A stretch of DNA of 64,000 nucleotides from Xiphydria camelus (GCA_963678675.1 OY783193.1:15451746-15515745), one strand, 5' to 3'. Numbered from the stretch's first letter, positions 42,955 to 54,948 are shown. Numbers and translations are program-made. The notes: a model not told the origin generated them from the letters alone.

Positions 42955-44080
42955 TGAGAGAAATTTCTGCACAAAATTATGCTCCGGGAGTCGCCACGTC
43001 GAGCATTACCTGCCAAGAAGGAAGAATCCCCCGAGGAATCGAAGGAAACAAAATAAAGGAACGGTAAAAAGGGAGACGGAACAATAGCGAGGTGGTGGAA
43101 GCCGGTGCGATTAGTCCCCCGCCAGGCACACTAACAAGGTTGGTTCATCCAGTTTGACATTTAAGGTTAGGTTTTCTGTAAGTTCTCTGCCAGTTCACCC
43201 GCGTGCCGACAAAAGAGGAAGAAGGCTCTGAAAGGGAGAAACAATCCGAGAAGGGGAAACAGAAGCTAAAGGAATGTATTCTGGAAGGAATAATAAAGAA
43301 GCAACCAACTAAGGGACGAGAGTGTCAGCTCGGAAGCTTTGCTGAACTCACCGGCAAGGAGGGGAACGCTTACAAGCAACCAAAAGGAAAAACCAAATAT
43401 GAAACAAGTTATCAGTATAAAGGTAGGTCGTACTAATCCAACTAGGTAAGGAGCGCAACAAGAAGACGTGAGATTTGCTCCGGAAACGTCATACCGAGCG
43501 TATCTGCTGAAAAGGAAGAATTCTCCAAAGAAAATCGAAGAAAGTAAAACAACTAAAAAGGGCTCCGGAACAATAGCGAGAAGGAGGTGGAAGCCGGAAC
43601 GACCAGCCCCTCGTCAGACATACTAACAAGTCCATCCGCGTACCAGTCGCGCGCGAGCAATGCAAGGGATACCCAATGAGGAACCGGAATCTTATTAAAA
43701 GAAAAGTAGAGGTAATCGGCGGCTGTAATCAGCAACTATTACGGTAATTATAAGACTCCCAAGGTACCGGCAAAGAGGAAGACGCTGATAAAGGAATAAG
43801 GTGGAAGAAATAATCAACCAGGGATACGATATCAATTTAAAGGTAAGTCGTGCTAATTTAACCAGTTATACTTAACACACACACACAACACAAGACCAGG
43901 ACGATAGATTGTTCTGGGAGACGCCATGCTGTGCATACCTGACATAAAGGAAGAATACCTTGGGGAATCGAAGGGATTAAAGTTCACGGACTGGAATGGG
44001 AGCTGGAACAATAGCGAGGAAAAGGTGGAAGGAATAAGGGATAAGCATGTAACCGACCAAGTAAGTAACACGACGCGAGA
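42955..44080. repeat. Three diverged tandem blocks of about 450-500 bp
   Basis: Each block has GAAGGAAGAATNC, then GGAATCGAAGG, then GGAACAATAGCGAG and GTGGAAGCCGG-like words in the same order: about 42960-43160, 43465-43640 and 43905-44050. Open frames in them (for example from 43203, Lys/Glu-rich) are low-complexity and of doubtful significance. A further two-copy repeat (CAGCAATACCAA...TATACC) lies at 44303 and 44535. Confidence 0.5.
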
Positions 44081-45125
44081 GCTAACAAAAGCCTGTAGGT
44101 ATTGAACGAGAACCGGAATAAACGCGAGAGGCTCCATGGGAAGGATGGAGCAAAGGATGCGAGATGCAACGGTTCGTAGGAAGGTAACGAAGAAGAAGAG
44201 CTCCAGCTTTGAAGATGCATTCGGCCTCCCATGGGCGTCAGGAAGGAAATGAAATGGACTAAGTAGACAACGCGTAGGGGAAATTAATGAAATTAAATAA
44301 CAGCAATACCAATTTATACCTACTGAAAAATTGTAAAACCTATTTCATCTTTGTTAAAACTGCGTAATTTGTTTCAGATGCAGGCGGTTGGTGATCAGAA
44401 GAAAAAAATTCAAATTGGCAATTGATGGAAGGAAGACATATCGAAATGGACAGGCCAGAAGGAGATCCAGACTGAGCCATACATGGAAAAAAAGGATATT
44501 TCTCGATTGAGGTAAGACATTTATGAAATGAGATTGCAGCAATACCAACCTATACCGATTGAATGATCGTGACATCTATTGTCTTTGTTAATAGGAAGAG
44601 CATGTGGGCTTGACAACCAGCACTGCAGGAGAACTTGGAAGTCGAGGACGAGGGAGATTAACGTGGCATACCAACAGACTTGCGTGTGCAAATTGATGTG
44701 TTTCTTTAATTTCATGACGAATGGAAGCGTACAAATTATATTTATTTTTATAGTAGTTGGTAAAATACTCTTAAAATACTTAAACTTATGGGGCATTCCA
44801 TGTCAACTTTTAGTAGTAGAAACTTTTGGGTCTCCGATTTAGTTGCTCATTTTTTTCCAAGTATCTTTAATCAATATAAAAACTGGCCTAAATTTTCAGA
44901 ACGATTCCATAAATCGTTGAGCTGTTATTATTGTTTTTTCATCACGATTTACGGCTTCAATTAACAAAATATGGAAGAAATGATCCATATGAAATATTTG
45001 TATTTTTTGGTGATTTCGAAAAAAATTTATTTCTTTATATTGCGTTTTTTTTATTGAAAATGGAAATAAAAAGTGTTGTATCTCAAAACCGACATTTCTA
45101 ATTTTCATGATTTTTTTACCCTACA

Positions 45126-45600
45126 TTTCAACTTCTTTTGCGGTAATTTACGGAGAGCACTTAGAAAGTGGGGCCTCCCATATACATTTGTTAATGAATT
45201 TTTTAGTGATTTGAAATGTCAGAATTATCTTTATTCATGCTAGCTTATAATGGATTTTTTTTTGCCCTGCTAAAATGTAATTCCAATACATGATTTTATA
45301 AAATTGTACATTTGTTATTAATATGACAGATCGAATTATGAAATATGTAATCCTATAAATATGGGCCTTTTAAGTATCTAAAAATGTCTGATGCTTTAGT
45401 ATGTTTATGGTAGTATATTGCATTAGTATTCGATTCTCGCTGAGAACCGAACTCGCTTAGAAAACATCTATTTTAAGATAGCATGAGTAAAGTCCATTCT
45501 GACATTTCAAATGAGTAAAAAAATTAATTAAAGAATGTCTATGGGAGGCCCCACTTTCTAAGTGCTTTCGAAATTATCGTAAAAGATGTTGAGACTTCAC
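45126..45600. repeat. Inverted repeat, CACTTAGAAAGTGGGGCCTCCC
   Basis: GCACTTAGAAAGTGGGGCCT near 45157 and the complement near 45545, with CTGACATTTCAAAT inner pairing. Arms about 90 bp; AT-rich centre. Confidence 0.6.
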
Positions 45601-46105
45601 GCAACTTGCAAATGACAGAAAATGTCAACTGAAATAGCGTGATATAAGCAAGAGAACACCGTGCTCACCGCGTCGTGGGTTAGACACGACTGACCGATTC
45701 ACGAACGATCCCAAAACCGTTCCAACTGCTCTTGCCAGTTACCAGCAGTGCAAACATCGCGCCTGCGCATTAAACCGATCCCACCAGTTCCGTGACAGTT
45801 CCAGAACCGTACAGGAATCGTCGGTTGGAACAAACCTATAGATTTCTATGGGTTACAAAATCTACTGTGAGTCGCCCTGCGTCTCCTCACTGAACTGCGT
45901 CTCAACGTTCGCTTGGCCTTAAGGCCGCCACGTACACGCATGCTAGTTGGTCGTTTTGCTTGTACAGTTTTAAGTTGTAATGCAAGACGGAACACTAGGG
46001 GCGGCCACAGACACACATGCTAGTTCGTCGTTTTACTTGTACAGTTTTCAGTGCAAGACGAGACGCAGAGCAGCCCAGAGATATTCATTAGTGTTAAAAC
46101 GAAAC

Positions 46106-46153
46106 ATGGCCGATCGTCATAAATTAGCAATTGCTGCTGCCGCTGTTGAGTGA
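46106..46153 (+). pseudogene. Harbinger transposase start codon segment
   Basis: ATG followed by MADRHKLAIAAAAVE and a stop. The opening resembles the start of Harbinger transposases (basic, then Ala-rich). Only 15 codons remain before unrelated repeat sequence begins. Confidence 0.4.
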
Positions 46154-46154
46154 A

Positions 46155-46570
46155 ACGGAGACGTGGAGAATTGTCAACACTAATAACTAATTTGAAAAGC
46201 GGCTAGCGGGGTATGCTTTGCCACAATAAGGGCTGGTTTTTTTCTATGTATAGTGGGAGAAAGAAATTCTTCGAAACCACCGAGCTGGAGCATGAGGCGC
46301 CGGGAGAGTACGCAGATTCGGTGCCGTCCCCGGATAAGTGCATGTGCACCGCAATAGTTTAATTTATTGCGGGTCTGCACTTTGTCCGAGGAGAGCGAAA
46401 GACAGAGGGTTTCCGTACCCTTCTGCGAGGCTCCTGAAATTTGAGCACGCGGTCGAGGGGTTTTTCCCTTGCGACTCTTTCTTTCTTTAAAATTTCTTTA
46501 AAAAATGCATTCAGAGGAATGACGAGAGGAATGACGTTTTCTTAATTTTATTGATGAAAAATGCAAAACA
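46155..46570. repeat. Conserved about 400-bp repeat, copy 1
   Basis: Nearly identical to 57866-58292, in the same orientation. More GC-rich than its surroundings, with AAAAGCGGCTAGCGGGGTAT near the start and a CTTTCTTTCTTTAAAATTTC run near the end. No gene or RNA family recognised. Confidence 0.7.
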
Positions 46571-46609
46571 CCTTTACAGCTGCGACAAAAATGCCCGAAA
46601 ATTGTCGCG

Positions 46610-46860
46610 GCTGTAAAGTAATATTTCCAAGATGGTGCATAAGAACCTTTCGTATTTTCGCCACCACACTTAAAAAACATAAATCTAGGGCCCTATAGAA
46701 AAAAAAATAAATTTTTTTGTTGTAATCAGTCGGCAAAATCAGAAATTTATTATATTTATATTTTTTTTCTATAAGGCTCTAGATTTATGTTTTTTAAGTG
46801 TGGTGGCGAAAATGCAAAAGGTTCTTATGCACCATATTGAAAATATAGCTTTACATTTCC
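46610..46860. repeat. Palindromic MITE
   Basis: GATGGTGCATAAGAACCTTT and GGCGAAAATACG-like arms with the complement before 46860, around an AT-rich loop. Confidence 0.6.
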
Positions 46861-46937
46861 AGACGGGGTGTGTCGGCCTCTTAAGGTTATGACACGGCTG
46901 GAATGTCAAAATACAGCATGGGTGGTAACCTGCAAGC

Positions 46938-46966
46938 AGTGGCAACCTGCAAGCCTCTCCCCTAGT
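46938..46966. repeat. Isolated pogo-like element end
   Basis: GGCAACCTGCAAGCCTCTCC with CCTA: complement of the 33262 end. No matching partner end nearby. Confidence 0.55.
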
Positions 46967-48156
46967 AGTGCAAACTAGTAGTGCAACAGAATACATAGGA
47001 AAGTTTAGAAATGAATATTTCTCGTATTTCTTCTGTGATTGAATGAACTTTCTCGTATTAGACCCCAAATGAGTAGCCCATATGCAAAACCCGCTATATG
47101 CCAAAAAAAATAAAAATTGAGATATTGGCACCACTGTCTTCTAAAAGGTCAAAGCTAACTACTTGAACATATTTTGAGCTGAAAAACGCGCTATTACCTA
47201 TTTAAAATCGAATCGAAAAAGTGGGTACATTTTCAAAATCCGCTATATGCACGAGGTGTACAGATGCAAAGTCGGCTAAACGTTTGAACGCGTGCAAATT
47301 GCGTTATATTCGATAATGTGTGTGTGACTGCTAGGTATATTGGGAATACGGCTGCAAAACTAGTTATTTTTAGATTTCGCGGTCTTTTAAGGTTGTTTGT
47401 TTTAACACGTCGTCATTTGTTTGCAATAACAGTCTCATTGAAGTTGTTGACAAGGGAGTTAATATTAAACCAGCAAAGGTTAAAGACGTTAGGAAACTGA
47501 TCCTTTTACACTTTGGTGAAAACTGGAATGAAAATGAAAGGTTGCAGTTCTATAACGACATCTTTTCTACTTCGGAGGAAAATGATACAGCCGCTACACT
47601 GTTAGAAGTGTTTGTGATTTCACAATATGACACTATACGGATGTGTAGGAAATTCAAAAATACATTTTTAATTTTAATAAGCAAACTTTGAATTCACTAC
47701 AAAACTTTAAAAATCACAAATTTCGTTTTGATTTCCAAACACATATTAGGAAATAAAAAACTCGTACATTTATTTAATCACTATCTCTTTAAATAAGCAA
47801 CGTTCACTCTGAATTCCTAACGTCGTGTTTGTATTTCACAACAGCGTTTAAAAAAATTATACCCATATTTGGTTTTAAAACATGTATGGGAAAAAACTAA
47901 AACGGCTCTTTTGAATTCACAATACATTGTGATGTTTCAATAGCGTCGTCGCGTCGGTTTAGTTTGCGTTTACGTGTCCACTGCAACGCATCGCATTGAA
48001 AACGAAAAAGTTTGTGCGCGATTTTTATCACTTGCTCCTCCAAAATAGGAAATAAGGAATAAAATAGGTAAGTACATTATTCTTACTTACGAGTATGACT
48101 GTGATATTCATATGCATGTGCCATGTACAATTGTGTGTTCATGCAGCGTTAAAGAA

Positions 48157-48231
48157 ATGTACTTTTGCTACTATTGCGACCACCAATCCAAGACGCTAAA
48201 AGATCATCTGAAGCATATTAAATGTTTGTAA
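48157..48231 (+). CDS. C2H2/C2HC zinc-finger mini-exon, copy 1
   Basis: MYFCYYCDHQSKTLKDHLKH followed by IKCL and a stop. Cys4, Cys7, His17, His20 (with Cys23) form one compact zinc finger. The same peptide is encoded in the second copy (one substitution, Cys23 to Tyr). Selective retention of the finger suggests it was part of the element's protein, probably the N-terminal DNA-binding module. Whether it is spliced to the next exon cannot be decided: the gap is only about 23 nt. Confidence 0.5.
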   Translation: MYFCYYCDHQSKTLKDHLKHIKCL

Positions 48232-48254
48232 CAATGTTAATTTATCGATTACAG

Positions 48255-48423
48255 GCCGCTCTCTATACGACGAAACTGCGAGCTGCCTCGTCCTCGTCGA
48301 GAAAAAAATTTGTTTCCGGCCAAAAAGCCTTCTTGGGGGATTTCTTGTCAGTTTCTTGACATATTTTGTATTTGGAATTCGTTATCCAGAAGGTTTAACA
48401 AAATCCTTGGAATTCATACAAAG
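48255..48423 (+). CDS. Conserved transposon-protein exon, complete in copy 1
   Basis: Between a CAG acceptor (48252-48254) and a GTATGT donor (48424). The open frame includes LVLVEKKICFRPKSLLGGF and FVFGIRYPEGLTKSLEFIQR. The FGI.YP...SLEFIQRW pattern, continued by the next exon (WLLDINPPTGNKR), resembles a conserved region of insect transposon-encoded proteins that begin with C2H2 fingers (recognition, unverified). In copy 2 this exon carries a 59-bp internal deletion. Function beyond transposon association is unknown. Confidence 0.5.
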
Positions 48424-48743
48424 GTATGTAATTTTCAATTTTTATTTCAAAATAATTTTTGTTGATCATCTTAAATTGCACAATTATTTCTTTGTCGGGA
48501 AAAATTAGAAAACTAAGATATTTTTAAAAATTGTGTAAAAAAACGGTTTTATACATATTTTACACTTTTAATACGATATCAGAAATTATGTTAATTTTAA
48601 TTTTCTTTTAATCTCTTAAACTTCATTAAAATTTTTTAATAAATATTAATAATATTAATATTAATTAATATTAATTAATATTATTAATAAATAAATAAAT
48701 ATTTTCGATACATTATGAAAAAATGCCTTCTTCTATTTTCCAG

Positions 48744-48860
48744 ATGGCTTTTGGACATAAATCCCCCAACAGGAAATAAAAGACCGCTTCGATCGATGAG
48801 AAAAGGAACTACCTATATACGAACCTGCGGTCAAAAAACTGTGCGATGCATTGCGTGATC
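48744..48860 (+). pseudogene. Third exon of the zinc-finger element, frameshifted
   Basis: After a CTATTTTCCAG acceptor: WLLDINPPTGNKRPLRSMRK then TYIRTCG, after which an indel relative to copy 2 (GGTCAAAAAACTGTG versus GGTCGAATACTGTG) shifts the frame and brings an early stop. The remaining acidic tail survives only in copy 2. Confidence 0.5.
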
Positions 48861-49274
48861 GCACAGATGCAATAGAAGATCTTGTCGAAGAATTGGTGTA
48901 AAAAAATTCTTGAATATAAATATTTTTTAAAGAATTTTTGCTATTTATATTATTACAGTCCTTACTTATACCCGTATGCTATAATTAATGCACAATTGTA
49001 TATCGATTTTAGTCAACGTCTTGCAATATTTTAACACGCGTTTATAATTTTCTATACACATGTGTACTTTTTCTGGTATGCTCGAGTACTTCGGTTTCGT
49101 AAAACGAGTATTGTGATTTCACAACAGCTCATCTTTTGAATTTCACAATACCGAAGCGCTTCTACTTTTCCACACAAAGTGTTGTGATTTTAAAATACAA
49201 CGATTTCGGAATTCCTAACACCATTATGCATTAGTTTTACTGTACACTCGTGTTTGTAAAAATGCTTCCATTAC

Positions 49275-50485
49275 CCCAGATAACACACCAAGCAAAAAGT
49301 ACAATTTTGCAACTGTAGGAGTAGATTACAGTAGGAAAGAAGCATTTCTTATGTCTACTACAGTAAAAGCGAAAATGTAGTAAGCAATATTTCTATTAAT
49401 TTCGATCTACTGGTGATGAAATTAAATGAGATACTGTAGGTTACTTATAGATGCAATATTGTTACTAGAAACAAGTGTCAAGTACGAATCTCTCTTCACT
49501 ATCCAACTAAAAGTTCTAGATTTTCTTTCAACTGTTACGTTACATTTACATGCTAAAACTGATACCCAACATGAAAAATAAAATAGACTATTTTTACTAA
49601 CAACAGTAGCATACCATAGTCATTGCCATTGTAGACCTGTTTTATCTATTCTTCCGTCGATGTCTTATAATCTGCTTTCATGTCCACTCTTTTGATTTTA
49701 TACTGACGTTGAAAAGAAATACGAAACGTAAAATAGTATATTTATGACAATAATAGCTATCAAAATTCTGACAAATGTAGATGTCTTGTGAGGAGTTCAC
49801 TGATTTCTTCTTCTAGTGTGAAATATTATTAGATAAATAACGAATTTCCGAAGCTCCGCTTATGTTCACCTGCCGTAGTCGCAAAGTAGCCGGAAACAGA
49901 AACCTTCACATTTAGGTTGATGTTGTAGGTCATAAACTTACTATTTCTGCTGTGAAATGATCTACTATAGCACTACTCAAAGTTGACAACGTAGTTAGTT
50001 AAATTATTATTACGTAGTGCTTACAAAATTTAGAATCTATGGTCCTGTTATTAACGCAAACATACCTGCCGAGTGAAGGCTACTAATTGGTATACTCTAG
50101 CACCGAAAATAAATTCATCTTTCAACAGGTTACTGTAGGAGAGAAGATGTAAGAAATAGATAGCTACATACATTGGGCACTAATTTTTATTCCCTTTTTC
50201 TATACTTTGGAAAGAATGATTGTGAGAGTTGCTTATATTCTATGATGTAGTAGGAAACCTTCCGAATACAGTAGGAGCAAAAGATACAACCATTATCCTC
50301 CTGTTGCTGATAAATTTTAATTTTCCAAGAATAGGGAATAGGTTCCGTGGATACGTCTGGTGACCAAATGTTGTGCAGGTACGTAAACGAACGAGACACT
50401 GGGCAGAAAAACGAATGCTTCAGTTTCTATTGAGCTGTGCATATCGGTGCACGGTTTTAGTTTGTGACACACTTATATCTCTAAT
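49275..50485. other. Helitron 5' flank with ACAGTAGGA words
   Basis: AT-rich, no long ORF. ACTGTAGGAG or TACAGTAGGA-like words recur about eight times between 49300 and 50280 on either strand. They may be part of the Helitron's noncoding 5' region or of another element. No TC-type Helitron start could be fixed. Confidence 0.35.
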
Positions 50486-51382
50486 ATGTTAAAACGCAAG
50501 CGAAATTCTCAACACGGATGTGGATACCGTAAAAATTTTGAAGATCTTGGTAGTAAACAAAAGCGTAATCGACGTCGTACTGCAATTAATTTAAATTGTA
50601 TGATAAGTTATTATGGTCCAGCAACGTGGTTTTTGACACTGAGTCCATCGGAATGGTTATGGACAGACTTAATAAAATATATTCGTGATGTAAATTCCCC
50701 ACATTTTAACAAATTTTCCGAGAACGAATGTATCGTTCGAGAACCGGTATCAGTTTCTCGATTCTTGGATAATAAGTTTCATGGAATGATGGATTTCCTT
50801 TTGTCAGATGACAATCCCATTGGAAAAATTAGTCATTACTTCTGGCGCCGTGAATATCAAGGCCGAGGGACTCAGCATTGGCACATGGTTCTTTGGGTAG
50901 AGGATGCACCAATTATGGGAATAAACTCCAATGAAGACGTTAGGCAATTTATAACGAAATATGTGACATGTCGTCTCCCGAACAAAGAAGTATCTCCAGT
51001 GTTGTACAGACACGTAAATACTCATCAGCGGCATAATCATAACAGTTATTGCTTAAGGACTAAGAAAGAAAAGTCTGGAGCAATTCTCAGTCGATGCAGG
51101 TTTGGGTTTCCAAGACCTGCTACTGAGGACTTTGTTTTAAGAGAACCAGCCGTATCAATTGCTGGTCGTAAACAATTAAAAACAAAAAGTCGACTCTACG
51201 ATTTACCTCGTAGTCTTGAAGAAGTGCTTATCAATGATTATAATCCTACTATCCTTTGTGCTTGGGAAGGAAATATGGATATTCAGTTCATTGGTGAAAA
51301 TTCGACACTATTGACACAGTATTGTACAAAGTATGCAACGAAATTCGAAACTGCCACTGTATCGGATAGTGTCCATGATTAA
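50486..51382 (+). pseudogene. Helitron Rep (HUH endonuclease) segment
   Basis: 298 codons. Residues about 20-165 match the Helitron-like N-terminal/Rep domain: GPATWFLTLSPSEWLW, then RREYQGRGTQHWHMVLWVED with the HUH metal-binding motif His131-Trp-His133, then RCRFGFPRP near 204-211. The Tyr motif is Tyr279 and Tyr283 in LLTQYCTKYATKFE, i.e. the two catalytic tyrosines. It nicks and transfers single-stranded DNA in rolling-circle transposition. All catalytic residues are present. The frame ends just after the Tyr motif, where a one-base shift near 51375 moves the continuation into the frame of 51333-52772. Confidence 0.85.
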
Positions 51383-52772
51383 TTCTACAAAGACGTTACG
51401 TCAACGTTTATGGGGCTTTGCCTTTCGCAGTTTAAATCATAGAGAAATTGGTGCACTCGAAGCTGTAGATACACTTTTAAGCATACCCTTATACGGGACT
51501 GATACGCACACTACAATTAGATGGTTGGATGTGAACATAATTAGGAACCGTAAATTGAAACCCCGTAAAGATGTTGAAGAGTTAAATCCAGATTCAATCG
51601 AAATTTTTTGTCCATCACTGATCGATAACCATTACCCCAATCGTCCACAAGCGTTAGAAGCAATGTCACTATACGAATTCGCAACGTGGTACGACCTCGT
51701 GAAAACTGTACCCAAAAATGAAGATGTCGAAGTTCACCAAATTGGTTCTTCGCTATTTCTTAAGAAGCGTTCACGCGGTTATTTAATTAATCATTATAGG
51801 CATAATGTTAATACTTATCCAGAAAATTACTATTACGCTTTATTATTGCTATATCAGCCATGGAGAGATACGGACGAATTGAAAAACGGCTTCAATACAT
51901 ACACAGAATCATTCGCAGCAAAAAAAGACATTTTGAAAGATGCATCAGAATATCATAAAGGATTAATGGATTTGCAAAGAGGACTAGAAAATATTAAAGA
52001 ACAGATTGAGAAACTCGAATCTCGTAATAAGAAAAATGACGAAAATGATAATGATTCTAATGCATTAAGTTCTGATGAATCTGACGTCGATGATGATGCA
52101 CGAAAAGATTTTCAAGACATCGCAGACAAAGCGATGGCTGATAAAAATCTACCAGAAATGATCTCCCAATTAAATGTAGATCAAGCTAGAATTTTTCAAT
52201 GCGTTCAAAATGCCCTAACATCCAATAACCGTCTATTAAGACTGTGCGTGAGTGGAGAAGGTGGGACGGGGAAAAGTCGATTGATTGACACGATTAGATG
52301 TTGGACCAAAAACTTTTTGAAGAAAGAAACTGCTGTTACCGCACCTACTGGTTTAGCAGCATTTAATATTAGCGGTTTAACCGCACATAGAGTCTTCCAA
52401 TTGCCAGTCGAACATGGTTCTATCCCAAAATATAATGAGATCTCAGATGCTGTGTTGAAGGCTCTACGATTGCAGTTCAAAGACGTTATATTGATCATTA
52501 TTGATGAAATATCCATGATTTCGAATATTATCTTACTGTACATCAATCAAAGGTTGATAGAAATATTCAATACTTCAGATGTCAAAGATGGTTGGTTTGG
52601 TGGCTTACATTTAATTGTCTTTGGTGACTTTCTGCAATTGCCACCCGTATGTCAAGGTCCAGTATATGAAACTTTAACATCGTCTGCACATACAAAGTTG
52701 ATGGGTTCACTGGGAAACATTAATCTTTGGAAAGAACTTTTTAGTTACGATGAACTACGAATTAATATGTGA
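51333..52772 (+). pseudogene. Helitron linker and PIF1 helicase, N-terminal half
   Basis: 479 codons. Residues 20-260 are the Rep-helicase connector, with an acidic patch about 235-256. Walker A is GEGGTGKS at 308-315, motif Ia TAPTGLAAFNISG, Walker B IIIDEISMI with Asp391/Glu392, and motif III GDFLQLPPV at 431-439. It unwinds DNA during rolling-circle transposition. The frame ends in TGA at 52770-52772; the next codon onward in the same frame resumes as helicase (QKTDQTYGDLLSRLRIG). A CGA to TGA change is the simplest explanation of this single nonsense codon. Confidence 0.85.
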
Positions 52773-52811
52773 CAAAAAACAGACCAAACCTATGGAGATT
52801 TATTATCTAGA

Positions 52812-54548
52812 TTGAGAATTGGTGCTGTAACCGGCGATGATATTAAGTTATTACAACAGAGATTAATTAGTATCGACACTTCTTTATCATACGATGGTCG
52901 ATTACGTGAGCTATGTAATCATATAAATAAATTACCAGATGATACAGTTGTCTTATTATCGACATGTAAGCAATGTCATTTGCTAAATTTTGAAATGCTC
53001 AAAGAGATTCGTTCAGATGAATTATTACTTACAGCTGATGATAAAATTGATTGTCCGAAAAATGTTTCGAAAAAAGCTGCAGAAATTTTACGAAAGCTGG
53101 AAGATGATTCATCTAATACTGCTGGTCTTGAACGACTGATTGTAATCAAATTAGGTTCAAAGATTATGATTAAACGTAATATCGATATCAGTGTAGGACT
53201 TGTCAATGGAACCATTTGTCGCGTAATTGCAGTATCCAAAAGCTTGGACAACGCGAATATTGAATCAATTACTGTTCGTTTAAGTAACGGAAAGGAACAA
53301 ATAATTGAACGTGTGAGTGTTAAATTTCAAATTATGAATGGTGCTTATGTGATTCGTAAGCAATTTCCAATCAGTTTGAGCTATGGCATAACTATACATA
53401 AAAGTCAAGGCTTGAGTTTACAAAATGCTGTTGTTGATGTTGGCAATAGCATATTTACTTCTGGACAGACATACGTTGCGCTTTCAAGAGTAACGACATT
53501 GCAAGGTTTACACTTGATTAATTTCGATCCACACAGCATGAAAGTGAATGTATCCGCCATAGAAGAATATAATCGGTTGAGGAAGATTTACCGGCCGGAT
53601 CTTCCCCAAATTGATATACCTCATAAGCGATGGGGTAAGGTACTTGATTTTCCGTGGACCATTCCACAACAAAATCTTAATCCCGAAAACAATGATCAAT
53701 CACAAGAGCAGTTGGGATGGATAATTCATGGCTTGCAAAATAATGATGGTGTCAACAGTTACGTAAATGCAGTTTTGCACTGTATCTTTCATTCTTCTTT
53801 AATACGAAGCCGTTTACTTAAGAAAAAAAATAGTTCATCCACTATTATAGAAACGATGTTGAAAACATACGTGGACAACTCTGCTGCTCTTGATCCTACT
53901 GAGATTAGACAGTTTGCTGGCGGGGTATTCAGTAGTGAATATGAACAGGATCCAGCTCAGTTTCTAGAAACGCTGTTTAGTAAAACTGATGGTGATATAG
54001 GTAATTTAGTCAATGTTCGACGCAACTATACTGTACGGTGCAAGCGATGTAACTACGTATTCAATAATACATCTAATACATATACTTTGTCAGTACCATT
54101 ACTTTCAAATGGGCGTGCAATTCTTCTGCAACAGTTAATAGATGATTTTTATTCGCATTGGCATGTTTATGATGATATTTGCAATGAATGTTCTACTCGG
54201 ACTGAAATGAGTCGCAAGGTCAGCATCGAAGCTGTAAATGATGTGGTAATAATTAAATTAAATTTATTTACGAGTAAGGGCAAAATTTCAGCGGTGCATG
54301 CAAAAGGATTTCTTAAAACTATTCCAACGTCTCGAGTTAATATATGTAACAACATATATACTGTCATAAGTGGTATCTTTACATGTGATGAAACAATTCG
54401 CCACGGTCATCGGAAGAGTATACTTAGAGTTGAAAGTAAAACGTCTACATGGATTTCTGTAGACGACCAAAATATAAAAAAAATCCGGTGGCCTGTAAAT
54501 TCGAAAGCGGTATATGTTTTATTTCTCCAAAATACTAAGGCAAAGTGA
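52812..54548 (+). pseudogene. Helitron PIF1 helicase C-terminus fused to a USP-like domain
   Basis: 578 codons in the same frame as the previous segment. Residues 1-235 complete the PIF1 helicase: SYGITIHKSQGLSL at 190-203 and TYVALSRVTTLQGL at 220-233. After a linker of about 65 residues comes a ubiquitin-specific-protease-like domain (about 303-573). GLQNNDGVNSYVNAVLHC is in the place of the USP Cys box but with Ser316 where the nucleophile Cys should be; EQDPAQFLETLF is the QQDA.EFL box; two Cys-x2-Cys pairs (410/413, 457/460) form the fingers; HGHRKSILRV near 531-540 is the His box; TWISVDDQ and AVYVLFLQN close it. There is no frame break in the fusion. Probably deubiquitinase-derived and catalytically altered. 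Confidence 0.8.
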
Positions 54549-54948
54549 AAAATATAAGGGCTCACTAGTCTATAAATCCCTTTCAAAATATCACGAGAAT
54601 AAATCAAAAGTAACGTGGTTATAATTAATTAGCTCGTATCGGTATAAAATGTAAGGCTTTAATTTTGTGGTAATAAAAAGCTATTCTCCTACATGTACGT
54701 ATTCTCCTCATGAATAAATTCCAAAAAGTAGTGAAATCCCCCCACAAAAACAGATTCTCTGTAAAAAAAGGCGGCATGTTCATTCAGTGCCAACAAAAAT
54801 TGTTACGTAAAATACTCTCCAAAAAAGATTTAAAATCAATTAAGATCGCCATGTTCAAGATTTATATATAAAAAGTAAAAGGTATCATTTGAAAGGAAAA
54901 TTATTGTAATTTTAAATACCAACCAAAATTGATACATAAAATTCTTTC
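54549..54948. repeat. Helitron 3' flank and start of a 122-bp tandem repeat
   Basis: The segment TCCAAAAAAGATTTRAAATC plus AATTAAGATCGCCATG occurs at 54825 and 54947, about 122 bp apart. The Helitron 3' hairpin and terminal CTRR could not be placed with confidence. Confidence 0.4.

Larger units (their letters stand above)
42431..45837. mobile_element. 3.4-kb DNA transposon, 3-bp ATA duplication
   Basis: Ends AGGTTTGTTCCAACCGA (42431-42447) and complement (45821-45837), flanked by ATA at 42428-42430 and 45838-45840. Further CCGTACAGGAACGGT-like words (several forms of ACGGTNC) lie inside each end. A 3-bp AT duplication fits PIF/Harbinger. The interior holds a short acidic first exon (42728-42839), three diverged tandem blocks and an inverted repeat (45126-45600). 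Confidence 0.7.
47597..49274 (+). mobile_element. Zinc-finger element, copy 1, right end lost
   Basis: Left end CACTGTTAGAAGT (47597) preceded by TA. About 95% identical to 60308-61961 across 1.65 kb but stops 38 nt short of the right inverted end. Near the ends are several inverted TTGTGATTTCACAA-like words. Contains three coding segments (48157-48231, 48255-48423, from 48744). Confidence 0.75.

Noticed and set aside
33262..46966. A single 13.7-kb pogo-like element
   Set aside because: The 33262 end has a closer partner at 34116-34157, and the 46938 end is inside the Harbinger span; two separate copies are simpler.
54560..54575. Helitron 3' end at CTAGT
   Set aside because: A CTAGT occurs, but the required hairpin just upstream is not convincing, so no boundary is claimed.
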